Below, piece after piece: positions 24,585 to 34,155 of a stretch of 64,000 nt of DNA. The notes below the pieces were generated by a model, which made no database searches, was not told the DNA's origin, and saw only the letters and a program-made list of their open reading frames with translations. Made by a program: the position numbers and the translations under genes. The stretch's first letter is position 1, and each line of letters begins with the position of its first letter. Source of the stretch: Paralvinella palmiformis (Eukaryota > Annelida > Polychaeta > Terebellida > Alvinellidae); the NCBI GenBank assembly GCA_025642065.1, contig JAODUP010000722.1, forward strand, positions 62,001 through 126,000, given 5' to 3'.

Positions 24585-27500
24585 AGCTGTGAGGAAAATG
24601 ACAGAATTGAACTAACTGCCTGTCATTGTTTTGACATATTATATAGATATCTGAATAGAACACCGAGAATAAATATCAATATGCTCATGGTCTGTTTATT
24701 GAGACTGGTTATGGTACACCATGGTGAGGATGGTTCTTGACATGATCAGACCGATTGGTTCTTGACATGGCCAGACGGAATGGTTCTTGACATGGCCAGA
24801 CGGGATGGTTCTTGACATGGCCAGACAGAATGGTTCTTGACATGGCCAGACGGGATGGTTCTTGACATGGCCAGACTGGATGGTTCTTGACATGATCAGA
24901 CGGGATGGTTCTTGACATGATCAGACCGATTGGTTCTTGACATGGCCAGACTGGATGGTTCTTGACATGATCAGACCGATTGGTTCTTGACATGGCCAAA
25001 CGGGATGGTTCTTGACATGATCAGACCGATTGGTTCTTGACATGGCCAGACGGGATGGTTCTTGACATGGCCAGACGGGATGGTTCTTGACATGATCAGA
25101 CCGATTGGTTCTTGACGTGGCCAGACGGGATGGTTCTTGACATGGCCAGATTGAGTGGCTGATTTTCCCACGGGGGAGGATGTAATAAGTATGCCACAGA
25201 TATAATTTGTAGGCAATTAATATATACTAGCACTTTGTATTCGTTAAATGAAGAAATCAAGTCATTATGCTACCACTGACGGATGATGAATGAGAAAAGG
25301 AACTGTAGAATAACAAAAATATTGAGAACCACTCCCATTTTGTGGCTGAGCAGTTATAGGGAGAAAACAAACAGTTAAAGACATAATGTCAGAGAAATTT
25401 AATTTAGAAATATCTTGAAAAATTCTCTTCATTACACAGGATAATCTTTTAGCATAACTCTGTACAAAATTCATTATGGAGCGGCTTTTAACATTTGCTG
25501 TCCTTTATATTTGTCCATTGTCCATTTTATTTTGTCTAACAACTGCTAGTAATCAGTCATTTGTCAGTGATGTTTTGTTGCTCTTGGTTTACTTCATTGT
25601 TTTGTTGTAGTATCCATTAATACAGTGGCATTCCTTTATCTATTGTACTGATTTAACAATGAACATCTGGTGACGGGGATGTGCGTTGTACATCAGCTGG
25701 CTGGTTGCGTTTTACGCCGCGCCAAGGCAGGCGTTATTTTGAGGCATTGCTACGAGTCACGTTTGCATTTTTTGCTATCACCGTCGATGGTCTGAGCTCG
25801 TGATTCTGTTGTGCATTTGTTTTGATTTTTTAAACCCAATCCGATAGTCGAGACAAACTTTTCCTTCGAGAGCAGTGATCTTTTAAAGATTTTAGTTTTT
25901 CTTCCTGGTCTCAGTTTTGGCGTGTTCTATAAACCTTGTTGAGTGATTGTTATTTATTTGCCAAAACGTATATCTTGGTTCTAACCTCGGTTGAATCAGT
26001 TTTTCATTCACTCCATGTTTTTAACTGAGATGGTGTTACAGAATAGGGAATAGATTATAGTGTGAAATGAAGCACCTAGAATTCAACTGTTATGTTCTGG
26101 ATCTGCCCGTCATAAACAGGGTGAATATATTACATTCTAAATATGCTAAAACCAGATTCAGTTATCCCGATGAAGCATGGCTGGTAAAATTGAGATTCTC
26201 CTGTCGCTCCATTTTTAGGAGATCACTGTGACACCATTTGGAATGATTGAACAGTAAACAATATTTATGACTATTTATAGGTGTTTTTACCTGTTATCAA
26301 GGACTGTTGAAGTTTCCCAACATGTTGGAGCAGCGAATCAAAGTATGCTAACAAAACAACTGTTAGATAGAAACTGATGATTATTAGTGTACATTAGTGA
26401 AAATTTGATGTGATTATAGCACAGCAACATCACAATCAGTTTAGGGTCCAGCTGGTGTTGTCATAATTTAATAATTCATGGCCCGTTGTAGGTAGTAAAC
26501 ATCCAGGTAACCTGCCATGTTTGCTAGTTTTGATTTATGAATGAATATCAGATTTTTCCTGATGATGTAAGTTCAGTATAGACCACACCTTTACATCATT
26601 GACATAATATTTGAACAAATGTCCCATTATGATAGAAATAAAATCTCCAACATATTGCATGCTACTTTATGTCTGGTAAAAATAATCATGAAAAGGTAAA
26701 AAACGTTCAAATTACTTGTAGGCGTGTGGACAGTATGAAGCACATGTTTTTAAAATGTGTCTTTATCACATACCCCTTCCAGCTCATTGCCACAAATATC
26801 TGTGAAAACATACTAACACAATTCATATTATGAAACAATTCCATCAATTTTTTTAGCTTTTGTGCAGAGCAAAGGATTAATGCAGGGATTTTTCTTTTTG
26901 TAAAAACCTTGAAAATTCCTTTCACGTTTTACTGGGAAAGGAACATTTGTGAAGATTGTCCAGATGTCTTCTAAAGCACCGATTTCCATGATTTTGAAAA
27001 ACTAAATTCTAAAACTTTCTAAAATCTAATCTTGAATATGCTCTCTTTGTTAATCTACATTGTCTAATTCTGGTTTTGAGTTAGTATGTTATATGTTTAA
27101 ATTTGACCAGGTGAAAAGTTGAGTCTGTTAGTCAGTATATTTCTTGAAATAATTCGTTGACCATGGACCTATCTTCAAGCTGAAAAAAACATTCACAGTT
27201 TGCAAGTCACAGAAATAGCCCAAACTCCTGAATTTTCCTGTTGTCTAGTTGGTAGCACGTAGGACCACAGATCAATACCACCTGAGTTCAGATCTCAGCA
27301 TGGGCATATCTGAAAGGTGTTTCATCCTTGACTTCGCTTCATTACCCTTGGAGGTCGCTCGGCCCATTTAGCCTACTGTGTGCCCAAAAGTGCCCGTAAA
27401 ACATCGATCATCTCCTGTGAGAGTCAACCCTGTGGCTGTGAACATTTACACGGGACACAGCAAGGTCATAAGTAGCTAAAATGGTTATGTATAATAGCAT

Positions 27501-30054
27501 GATAAACAAAATCAGTGCCATAACGTATGTAGCCTACCCCGGTACTACATTTACATTTACAAATCTTGTATATTTATTAGCATCCTGATTGGTTTATATC
27601 CAATTAAAACTTGTTGAAATGTGCATAAATGTTCCCTTTTTTTCTTTAGAAATCCGTGGAAATTCCTTTAAATACCTTTATTTTTGCACACACAAAATTC
27701 CTTTAAGTTCCCTTTTATTGGGGTTATATGATCCCTGTTAATGGCCTTATAATTAAGCTTTTCTTTCACTGTTTTGTGACGAGACGTAGTGGAGCTATAT
27801 CCTGACTGACTTACGACATTGTAGAGAAACCTTACAGACATAGTACATTATTACTTAAGAGTAGTTAGGAACTCCACCTTAAAAACATCGTAAATGCTTG
27901 ATAAAATAAATTTATTAAATATGTCTCTTAATTTGTAATATTGTAGTACTATTGTTTGGAGTTGTTTTTTTTTTTTGGGGGGGGGGTGTTTCTGTGTGGA
28001 TAATCAGTTAAATGAACAACAAATTATCTGAGAAAGAGTATTGTTTTGGGATGAGGTAGATTTGGTTCTCGTGTGGTGAAAACATCAGGGAAATAAGAAG
28101 ATAATCAAATTGAAACTGCTGTTCAGAGGAAATCTGTCATCACAGTGAAAGGACAGTAACATACATAAGGTGGAGTTCCTTAGCCAATTTTAAACTGATT
28201 CCTTTTACTATCGGTTTACCAGTCCCCACAGCTGAGCTCGACCGGAACTTCAACAGAACTCGGGAACATTTTGTAGTGTAGGCTGTTTTCAGGCAATTCA
28301 ACAGATAACTAAGTGCTTGCATTTGTAAGCAGAAAACGCCGACCATGTTTGACTCTGACGGAAAAGGTGGTTCTGTAGAGATCAGGAAAATAAGTACAGG
28401 TTTTACCAGATCGATCTGACGTAAATCGTCCCCTACTTATCATCGGTAATCATTTGTATGGACGTTATACACATCTAATCTGAACTGTAAGATATATAAC
28501 AGAGGTTGTATCAAGTGATATCACTACCCATAGTCCAGTGTTCATTAATAATAGATGACTGTTTGTTGTAGGGGACTACACAATGCTACCAGATGGCAAA
28601 CTATTTCACTTGACACCTGTTAATAAACGAGTGTGTGTGTATATGTGTGTGCGTTATTCAGTATCGAACTAACTGATTAACCTCGTAGTCTATGCCAAAT
28701 ATTGCCACTCGCTCTTGGGTGCAATGATTAAAAATGAACTTTTATCATTTATATGGACCCTTGACACACTTGTCCAAGACCTTTGATTGAATTGTGTGCG
28801 TGTGTGGAAAGTGCACTTTGCACATATTAAAGGGTAGCAAAATACTCTTACTAACCAGAATTATTGTACATAATCCACTTTTATTTTGATTTTCAGTTAC
28901 AGACTCTGTTTATTTTGATGGCCATTAGCTGAATGCTTCCCCCCCCCCCCATTATGTTGAGATATCTTTAGTTATTTTGTCTATATGTTTGTTTTTTTGT
29001 TGTTATTTCTTGTATTAGAGGTTTTCTCTCTGCAATGGACATGTTTGCTAATGACAAAGCTGCAGCAACGATTATGATATTAATTGGTGTGTTGTTTGCG
29101 GTGATTGCTGCCATCAATATAATACTACTTATAAGGGTATGTATCAGATGAAGTGAGACAAAAATTGGTGTCTCTGTTGCTGCATTGTTATGTGCTTTGT
29201 TTCTAATGACTATCTGAACCTCTAACCATAGCTGGCATTTGAGGGAGGGAGGGAAGGGGGTCTGAATTGGTCATGTACTACTGGCTTCTAGGTGTGGTAT
29301 GACTTAGTAATGGTCAAAAAAAAATTTATTTTGATGGTGTATAGCTAACATGTGTTGAGTGAGGAATACTACTGAGTATTAATGTGCATTTCTACACACA
29401 CACAGTGTCTCCATAGCCTAAACTGGTTGCACATTTGGCTACAGTCTTCTAAGCACATGGATTCAAACCTCAACTAAACTGTGTTTCATTTTCACTTTGC
29501 CTCATTACATTTGGAAGTGGGTGGGCCCTTTAGCCTTCTGTGTGCACATTTACATTTAGACACACACACACACAGAGTAATACTTGTGTTTATTTTGGAT
29601 GCTGTCTGTATGTGTGTGTGTGTTAATTAGATGTCTTGCTTTTTTGTCAGTGCATGAATAATTGCTTAACTCTCTAGTTCTTGATGTTGCATACATCATT
29701 ACAAGATATTATACTCTAACTACACTTCATTTTGAAGAGGCTGAGATTTTAGAATTAATACTTAACCATTTATAAGATTATCTTGAATATCTCAAGAAAT
29801 ATAAAACAGAATTTCTGAAATGATTTTCCATTTATGTCTTCCCTCTCAGTTGTTACCCATTGCTAATACATCACTGTTTATTCAAACAGATTCACCGAAT
29901 ATACAGGAACACGGGTGCCAGCTTTGCCAAGGCCCAGCAGGAGTTTGCTCAGGGTGTCATGAGCAACAAGACCGTGCAGAAGACAGCTGCCGATGTTGGA
30001 GCAGCTGCAGCCCGCGGAGCCGTACAGTCGCAGTATACAGACAACAGATATTAG
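6610..30054 (+). CDS. SCAMP: Secretory carrier-associated membrane protein (SCAMP), full gene span
   Basis: Spliced gene with exons 6610-6663, 15651-15740, 18380-18617, 19975-20103, 20271-20451, 21094-21195, then 22076-22205 or 29019-29136, then 29890-30054. The predicted protein is 362 residues with exon 7a or 358 with exon 7b, slightly longer than typical animal SCAMP1-3 (about 340). In order: NPF motifs (DKNPFGD, ENPFA, FNPFDQ), a Pro/Gln-rich stretch, a coiled coil (about residues 98-123), the [15 protein letters not shown] linker, and TM1 (about 163-190). TM2 follows (about 203-222), then the family-diagnostic [15 protein letters not shown] loop, TM3 (about 236-260), TM4 (exon 7) and a cytosolic tail with [12 protein letters not shown]. 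SCAMPs are four-pass proteins of endosomes, trans-Golgi and secretory vesicles. The NPF motifs bind EH-domain proteins, and the TM2-TM3 loop peptide acts in exocytosis. It is complete in the window. Confidence 0.95.
8438..8675. mobile_element. Small foldback/MITE-like element
   Basis: About 19 bases at the left end (around AACCGAGATTCCATATAC, 8441-8458) recur inverted at 8657-8675 (GTGTATGGAATCTTGGCTT) with about three mismatches. The ends bound roughly 240 bp with no coding capacity. A clean target-site duplication is not visible, so the boundaries and superfamily are uncertain. Confidence 0.5.
9172..10110 (+). repeat. 32-bp minisatellite, about 29 copies
   Basis: The unit is about 32 bp with an invariant core ctaatatatgctgaataca and a variable ctctgc(c/t)acc head. 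Some units are 34 bp through an extra AT or CT. The copies are contiguous with no spacers. A block of about seven units (about 9343-9567) is repeated as a block of about eight at 9568-9827, including the rare TACT and CCCCTT variants in the same order, so the array also grew by segmental duplication. It lies in SCAMP intron 1. Confidence 0.95.
10920..11120 (+). mobile_element. CR1-like LINE remnant
   Basis: The plus strand contains a decayed segment reading [15 protein letters not shown], the same C-terminal RT landmark (HWLP..RI.FKI) seen at 4986-5306. Homology continues weakly through an NHIS-like stretch. Frames are broken. Confidence 0.5.
11508..11800 (+). repeat. tRNA-derived SINE, family 2
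   Basis: The head 'ggtggcctagcagttaagc' (A-box-like) and 'ataggttcgaactctgc' (B-box-like, GGTTCGAAC) are spaced as in a tRNA promoter. The body is unlike family 1: 'ttaatttctcggctcac', 'gtgggtggctgaccatgttaaatggcg', 'gggacattaaagaccccctg'. Part of the body ('atcacggatggctgaccatgttaaaaggc') recurs at about 11872-11902, suggesting a second truncated copy. No tRNA cloverleaf is preserved. Confidence 0.7.
14592..14627 (+). CDS. SCAMP: Possible alternative SCAMP first exon
   Basis: ATG at 14592 has G at -3 and G at +4 (good initiation context). An in-frame TAG lies just upstream. It opens 12 codons, [12 protein letters not shown], that end in phase 0 at a GTGAGA donor. Phase 0 is what exon 2 (15651) needs. 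The 130 bases upstream are richer in CpG than the rest of the intron (cgcgccgacccgatcgtcg). If used, the protein would lose the DKNPFGD and ENPFA motifs but keep the rest. Transcript evidence is lacking. Confidence 0.35.
15362..15411 (+). repeat. (TG)n microsatellite
   Basis: An uninterrupted TG run of about 25 repeats lies in SCAMP intron 1, 240 bases before exon 2. Confidence 0.95.
15651..15740 (+). CDS. SCAMP: SCAMP exon 2 (third NPF motif)
   Basis: Acceptor ..CCCTGTCTAG, then 30 codons from DPAVQQ to ATLQ containing FNPFDQ. The donor is GTGAGT. It is phase 0 at both ends, so it can be skipped without breaking the frame. Residues 19-48. Confidence 0.93.
15741..18379 (+). other. SCAMP intron 2
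   Basis: The intron is 2.6 kb. Around 17500-17870 the composition becomes more GC-rich, with a TATAAAAG at about 17607 followed by a short open frame. At about 17930-17990 a 'ggctaaa..aaatttgag' word is tandemly repeated. No exon is supported. Confidence 0.6.
18380..18617 (+). CDS. SCAMP: SCAMP exon 3 (Pro-rich segment and coiled coil)
   Basis: Acceptor TTCACAG, then 79 codons plus one base, ending at donor GTAATT in phase 1. It encodes a Pro/Gln/Ala-rich stretch with PPPPY (a WW-domain-type ligand) at about residue 83. A heptad-like charged helix follows ([20 protein letters not shown], about residues 98-117). This is the standard SCAMP coiled coil between the NPF region and the membrane domain. 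Residues 49-128. Confidence 0.94.
18618..19974 (+). other. SCAMP intron 3
   Basis: The intron is 1.36 kb and AT-rich. I see no repeat or exon in it. Confidence 0.6.
19975..20103 (+). CDS. SCAMP: SCAMP exon 4 (pre-membrane linker and start of TM1)
   Basis: Acceptor TTTCCAG, entered in phase 1 and left in phase 1 at GTGAGA. It reads [20 protein letters not shown], then [19 protein letters not shown], closely following the family pattern (PPLP, CFYQDF, IP.EFQ, YYLW). The cysteines precede TM1. Residues 128-171. Confidence 0.95.
20271..20451 (+). CDS. SCAMP: SCAMP exon 5 (TM1, TM2, conserved loop)
   Basis: Acceptor TTGTTCACAG. The exon is 181 bases, phase 1 to phase 2, with a weaker donor (GTTTGT). 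It encodes the rest of TM1, a Gly-rich lumenal turn, TM2 and [11 protein letters not shown], the start of the conserved SCAMP loop peptide. Residues 171-231. Confidence 0.94.
20709..20779 (+). ncRNA. Long near-perfect stem-loop in SCAMP intron 5 (miRNA-like or MITE)
   Basis: The arms pair as TGTGAG / CTCACA (6 bp), a symmetric 3x3 internal loop, GTGGAAGTCTTCTTTT / AAAAGAAGACTTCCAC (16 bp, perfect), another 3x3 internal loop, and AATAG / CTATT (5 bp), around a 5-base loop. That is 27 paired bases in 71 nt, on the transcribed strand 257 bases after exon 5. Size and shape fit a miRNA precursor. A tiny MITE would also fit. I recognise no known miRNA seed. Confidence 0.45.
21094..21195 (+). CDS. 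SCAMP: SCAMP exon 6 (end of loop peptide and TM3)
   Basis: Acceptor TTATTTCAG, phase 2 in and phase 2 out at a strong GTAAGT donor. It encodes [19 protein letters not shown], then [14 protein letters not shown]: the end of the loop peptide and the very Phe-rich TM3. It leaves two bases (GT) that both alternative exons 7a and 7b complete to valine. Residues 231-265. Confidence 0.95.
22076..22205 (+). CDS. SCAMP: SCAMP exon 7a (TM4 version a)
   Basis: Acceptor CATATTAG, 130 bases, entered in phase 2 and left in phase 0 at GTGAAA. After the shared valine it encodes 43 residues including [13 protein letters not shown] and a hydrophobic TM4 ([17 protein letters not shown]). It is homologous in layout to exon 7b 6.8 kb downstream (G..N/S..DM.A then MI..IG..FA..A...I.LI). 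Read-through of the donor would add about 42 residues to a stop at 22332-22334. Confidence 0.88.
23231..23259. repeat. (AT)n microsatellite
   Basis: Perfect AT run of about 14 repeats in the SCAMP 7a-7b interval. Confidence 0.95.
23584..23712 (+). repeat. SINE family 1, 5'-truncated copy
   Basis: It starts near the B-box (gggttcaaatcctgg) and keeps the shared body (gcctcattaccttcggaggtcactcagcccatttagcctac..gtgcac). The A-box half is lost. Confidence 0.7.
24552..24580. repeat. (AT)n microsatellite
   Basis: Perfect AT run of about 14 repeats. Confidence 0.95.
24731..25155 (+). repeat. 25-bp minisatellite, 17 copies
   Basis: Seventeen contiguous copies of tggttcttgaca followed by one of two endings: tggccagacggga (type A) or tgatcagaccgat (type B). 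Types are intermixed, roughly B-A-A-A-A-A-hybrid-B-A-B-A-B-A-A-B-A-A. The period of 25 rotates the frame, and the minus strand happens to lack stops in all frames. This produces long but spurious repeat ORFs. It lies in a SCAMP intron. Confidence 0.95.
27235..27412 (+). repeat. SINE family 1 copy
   Basis: It has a tRNA-like head (tgttgtctagttggtagc..gagttcagatctc) and the full body (cttcgcttcattacccttggaggtcgctcggcccatttagcctac..gtgcccaaaagtgcccgtaaaacatc). It is close in structure to the inverted copy at 41426-41612. Confidence 0.8.
29019..29136 (+). CDS. SCAMP: SCAMP exon 7b (TM4 version b, alternative to 7a)
   Basis: Acceptor TTGTATTAG, 118 bases, phase 2 in and phase 0 out at GTATGT, the same phases as exon 7a. 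After the shared valine it encodes 39 residues: [19 protein letters not shown], then [20 protein letters not shown]. It aligns with 7a through the DM.A region and the TM4 core but is four residues shorter. If spliced after 7a, the frame hits TAA after ten codons. So only one of the two can be used in a productive mRNA. Confidence 0.88.
29137..29889 (+). other. SCAMP last intron with SINE remnant
   Basis: Contains a diverged family 1 SINE at about 29406-29565 (gtctccatagcctaaactgg..ggattcaaacctc..tgcctcattacatttgga..ggccctttagcc) and short (CA)n/(TG)n runs. No exon. Confidence 0.65.
29890..30054 (+). CDS. SCAMP: SCAMP exon 8 (cytosolic C-terminal tail)
   Basis: Acceptor TTCAAACAG, phase 0, 54 codons plus TAG at 30052-30054. 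It reads [20 protein letters not shown], then [20 protein letters not shown]. This is the standard SCAMP tail (H R.YR..G.SF.KAQ.E). Residues 309-362 in the 7a form. Confidence 0.96.
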   Translation: MHRIYRNTGASFAKAQQEFAQGVMSNKTVQKTAADVGAAAARGAVQSQYTDNRY

Positions 30055-31542
30055 ATACACACGAGGCAGTGGCTGTTGGTGGAGATATCGTACATCAGCG
30101 GCAATATACATGTCAGCTCTATTAACTAGCTGCTTGCCACTGTAAAATGGATTGATATGAATCACAACACGCATGTGTCTAGAGATTGTCTGCATGTGCA
30201 CACACACACACGCAAACACACACATAACAGAACATTGCACATATATTTTATATTTGGTGTTTCTGTTAAATAGGGAGCAGTTCTAACCTGATATATACAT
30301 GTTTCTCTCTGTCAGCATTTTCACATTTCCAAAAATGGTCATTGTTATAATTAATGATATGATGATGATAATGTTGGATTCAAAATGATCTGCTTTCAGA
30401 CAACAACATTATTATGATGCTTTCCTTTTTGGGCACTATTTAGTGATACACCTTTGTTGTGTACTCTGTTGGTGGCATTTTTTACCGTTTGGTAAAAAGA
30501 TGAAAGAACTCTCTAATTTCCAGTTGATGGAAAACAGTTCGCTGTTTCAGTGTGTTTGGTGCAGTCGATGATGCTGATCCCTGAAACTTGACTGCTAAGA
30601 TGTGATACATTTTATGAGCTGTGCATCTTGTTAACATAGCAGTGGACATGTACACACATACATACACATACATTATGACAGATAAACACCAACACACATA
30701 TATGCACTTCCCATTCCAGTTTTGATTAGTTTGTAGCAAATCTCCACACTTTTATCTGTCCGACAGCGTAACTGATTGGTTTCGTCATCTAAAACCTTTT
30801 ATACTTGACGACATATTTTGTGCTATTCTTGGCTGTCATTTGGCCTGTACATACCACGGCGTGCATAAGCTGGCATTTTATTGTATATTACTGGAATATG
30901 TTATCACTTCATTACTCTTCAGTGATAGTTGAGCATTTTTTGTGGCACAGATATCCGAGATCTATTTTTAAAGCACATATTGTGATCAAACTATTAAACA
31001 GTAATGCTACTATATACGTTTAGCCAGTCAGATTCCAATGAAGGTAAATGTCATTTATACTGAAAAAAAGATAATTGAAAGATGAGTTTTTGCGAACCAC
31101 AGTCAAGGAGTTCATTTGATTATCAGATTGTTCTCGTCTGATGTGTATTATGTCTGTGATGTTACTATTACAATGCTGTCTCCCTCTTCAGTATGTGCTG
31201 TAGAATTTCTAGTACTTCTCAATTTAGCAATATGCTCTCGTCATTAATATATTGACGTGCTGCGTGTAAATATGCTGTCTGATTGAATTAATAAGAATCC
31301 TATTTCTTTTACGTAGTACCTATTTCACACCTTCCTGTTAAACCTGGTAGGTAATGTCTCCAGAGTAAGAGCCAGTTATCATTCTGTTCATTATTTAATT
31401 CATACATAGAATATAATTTATTGATTTGTGCACATTGAGCAGAGGTCAGCGGTCATCTTATGATGCCCGAGCTTCAGTGATCTATTTTTCTTTGATGTAC
31501 TTTAAATTATCTGATGTACAAAGTGTACATTGCTTGATGTAG

Positions 31543-31582
<40 letters not shown>

Positions 31583-32810
31583 GCTTGGTTATTGAGGTTT
31601 CCTCGCGCATGTTTATATTTTGCCCAATCTCCATCCCACCCACAGTATTGTATACGAGATGTGTTATGTCTGTGGATTGCTATTGCACTGAATGATCTCT
31701 GGTACTTGAGCGAGAATGCGTTCATCGTGTTCATTGTCAAATAGTGAGTGTTTGAACTGAATGCTCTCTCAATCGTATTGGTTCGTCGTATTTGTTATTG
31801 TAAAGTAGCTAATCGGATTTAAATGTGCGTATAATTTATACGTTTGAAATGAACATGATGTTGTCCGTCACTCGGGTTTTTCCAGTCTCTTCTGTTTTTG
31901 ACTACTTGAATAAAAAAGTTACATTCAACTATTGCTAATGACGCTATATGTATATAACAGCTTGGTGCTGAAGTGTTCTGGACTAGCATGCATCTGGATC
32001 AGGTTAGATGCTGGTATTCTCCTACAAATGTTTCATTTCAGCCTTGATCCTGGCTACTGGTATATGTGCTAGTGTTCAAAGAACAACATTGGTAAATGTA
32101 TAAATCTGTGTGTACAAATAGCAGATTACAAGTTTACTAATTATTTTGGATTTTAATCATCATTGTATAGACATAATAAGTCTGATTAATTAAATGTTAT
32201 CTCATTCTATGTAATGAAAATATTTTATTTCACGAAAGTACGGGCAGTTGAATTTCACGATCGCACTTTGAAGTATTCGGATTATAGAGAACTGTTTGGG
32301 ATTGCAGCGTTTCATCATTGTGCATTTTAATTCATGTCGTTGAAAGTATGGCTTTTATTTCTGTGAAATATTCACCTGTATGTTTTTATATTACCAATTG
32401 CTTCTTATTTCTAAACATGATACTCTATATATTAATCGTCAAATTAACATTTCTAGGCATGGAAAAGCTTAAGATATTCATTTACGATGTTTGAGAGAAA
32501 ATAAAATCCTATTCATTTCTCACTTTAAGCTGTGTAATGTGCTCATTGCTCGGATGTCGTTTTGGTGTTCAGTCTTGGTGTGGAAGTTGTTTTCTAGTGA
32601 TTGAATTTAAAGCATAAAGTGGGTGGTTGAGGGCTGACCTATTTCATGACCTGTGTATGGTCGAACGGTAAGCACTGGGAAATGCGGTGTTTATGGAATG
32701 ACTTGTGACGTGTCTGTATATAGAGATGATGAATTATGTCATTGTTATGTAACTGTTTATGCTACTGTGGGCAGTCAATAAATTCTGTCATTGAAGATGC
32801 TTCTCACTGC
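30055..32810 (+). other. SCAMP 3' UTR (about 2.75 kb)
   Basis: Non-coding, AT-rich sequence from the stop codon to the poly(A) site at 32777. Contains an (AT)n run at about 31546-31580. Earlier AATAAA words (about 31910 and 32500) could give shorter 3' ends. No repeat element is recognised. Confidence 0.65.
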
Positions 32811-32840
32811 ATTATATATGCGTGTGGTGTGTGTGTGTAG
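32777..32840 (+). terminator. SCAMP polyadenylation site
   Basis: AATAAA at 32777-32782 is followed, 36-58 bases later, by a GU-rich element (tgcgtgtggtgtgtgtgtgtag, about 32818-32840). This is the classic spacing of hexamer, cleavage site and downstream element. Cleavage is expected at about 32800-32812. Confidence 0.7.
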
Positions 32841-34112
32841 TTATTAGACTTTTTAGCGTTTTCAGGTATGTGCTTTGGGCGAAATTACTATTGATATTGT
32901 TTAGTTGTTATTTTTTTACATCGGGGCTAACATCTATTAATTCTTCTGCAAGTTGCATGTTTGTATTTTACCCATTTAATTTTTTTATCCGCATATAAAA
33001 TCCGAACTACGAGTTGCTCATTAAACTGGTCACACTCTTAAATCTATTCGTCTTAACGAGTTGGTAAAACTCTTCAATTATTGGATATAGTTATTCACAC
33101 TCCCTTGGATAGAACACTTGCATCCGCTGACTTTTGTGTGAGAGAATAAATGACTTTATTGGAATACTTTACACCCATCCCTTTTTTTCCACACAGAACC
33201 ACGATTAAATATTATCCAGAATTACGACAGTATGACTACAAAAATTATATTATGTACTTTTATTGATAAAATTTGGCTGATAAAAGGTTGGAATATCTTA
33301 GCAGCTGCGATGTACGAGGTTGATTTATGCCTCAATTACAAGCAGATGATGGCTATTCTTGATACCTATCGTGTACATGTTTGTAAAGAAACTGGACACT
33401 TATTCCCATATTTCATATTAGACGAACAGTTTAAAGTTTTGGTTTGCCAATTGCTGGTTTATTCTGAAAGTGATATGATTATTAAGTATATATTCATACA
33501 CAAATCAGTACATACATACGTATATCATTTTGCATCCATATACAAAGAATTGTTTAATTATACACACATGCGTGCGCACGCACACACTTCAGAATGCAAA
33601 AATGGTTTTAAAGTATTTATTTCACCAACAATCACTTTCCAGCAAACGAAAAGTAACAATACGCACGTATTATATGGTAATAATCATCCTATAATTAGCA
33701 GATGAACAAGTCTTCTATTAACCCAAAACTGAATCAACAAATATTTACCACTAATTAACAAAATTATACACAATCGTAGACGTACACGTGTGTAGGGGGC
33801 ACTGGAACATATACTGGTGTAGACAAAAATAGTGTCCGATACAAAAACCTTAATTGTGGAATGTCTGAAGTTGGAAATAAAATACGATCCTGAAGGAAAT
33901 ACACACCTGCATCCTGAATACATAAATGTAGGTTGGAATACAATGAAGAAAACACAATTAGGAATGTTCGATTAAACAATATTTCCAGCAATACAACAAA
34001 TAAAAAATACAGTCCATATCAAGTTTAGTAAAAGCTGAAAATTGTTGGCCTCATAATCTGAATAATAGCAATTATTTAGAACCTACTCTGTCTGATTATG
34101 TGTGTGCATATA

Positions 34113-34155
<43 letters not shown>

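Larger units (their letters stand above)
22206..29018 (+). other. Region between SCAMP exons 7a and 7b
   Basis: These 6.8 kb hold (AT)n tracts (23231-23259 and 24552-24580), two SINE copies (about 23584 and 27235) and a 25-bp minisatellite (24731-25155). At about 27970 there is a T/G homopolymer run. A more GC-rich patch at about 25660-25780 begins after 'caatgaacatctggtgacg', which could be an old LTR/primer-site junction, but I cannot support that. No further exon is seen. Confidence 0.7.

Noticed and set aside
24696..25216. Long minus-strand ORFs with repeated MSRT..SGHVKNH..WPCQEP peptides
   Set aside because: They arise from the 25-bp minisatellite. The period rotates all three frames and no stop happens to occur, so the ORFs carry no coding evidence.
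33232..33705. 157-codon plus-strand ORF
   Set aside because: The composition is AT-rich with (CA) runs, no recognisable domain and no splice context. It lies in the convergent 3' region and is probably chance.
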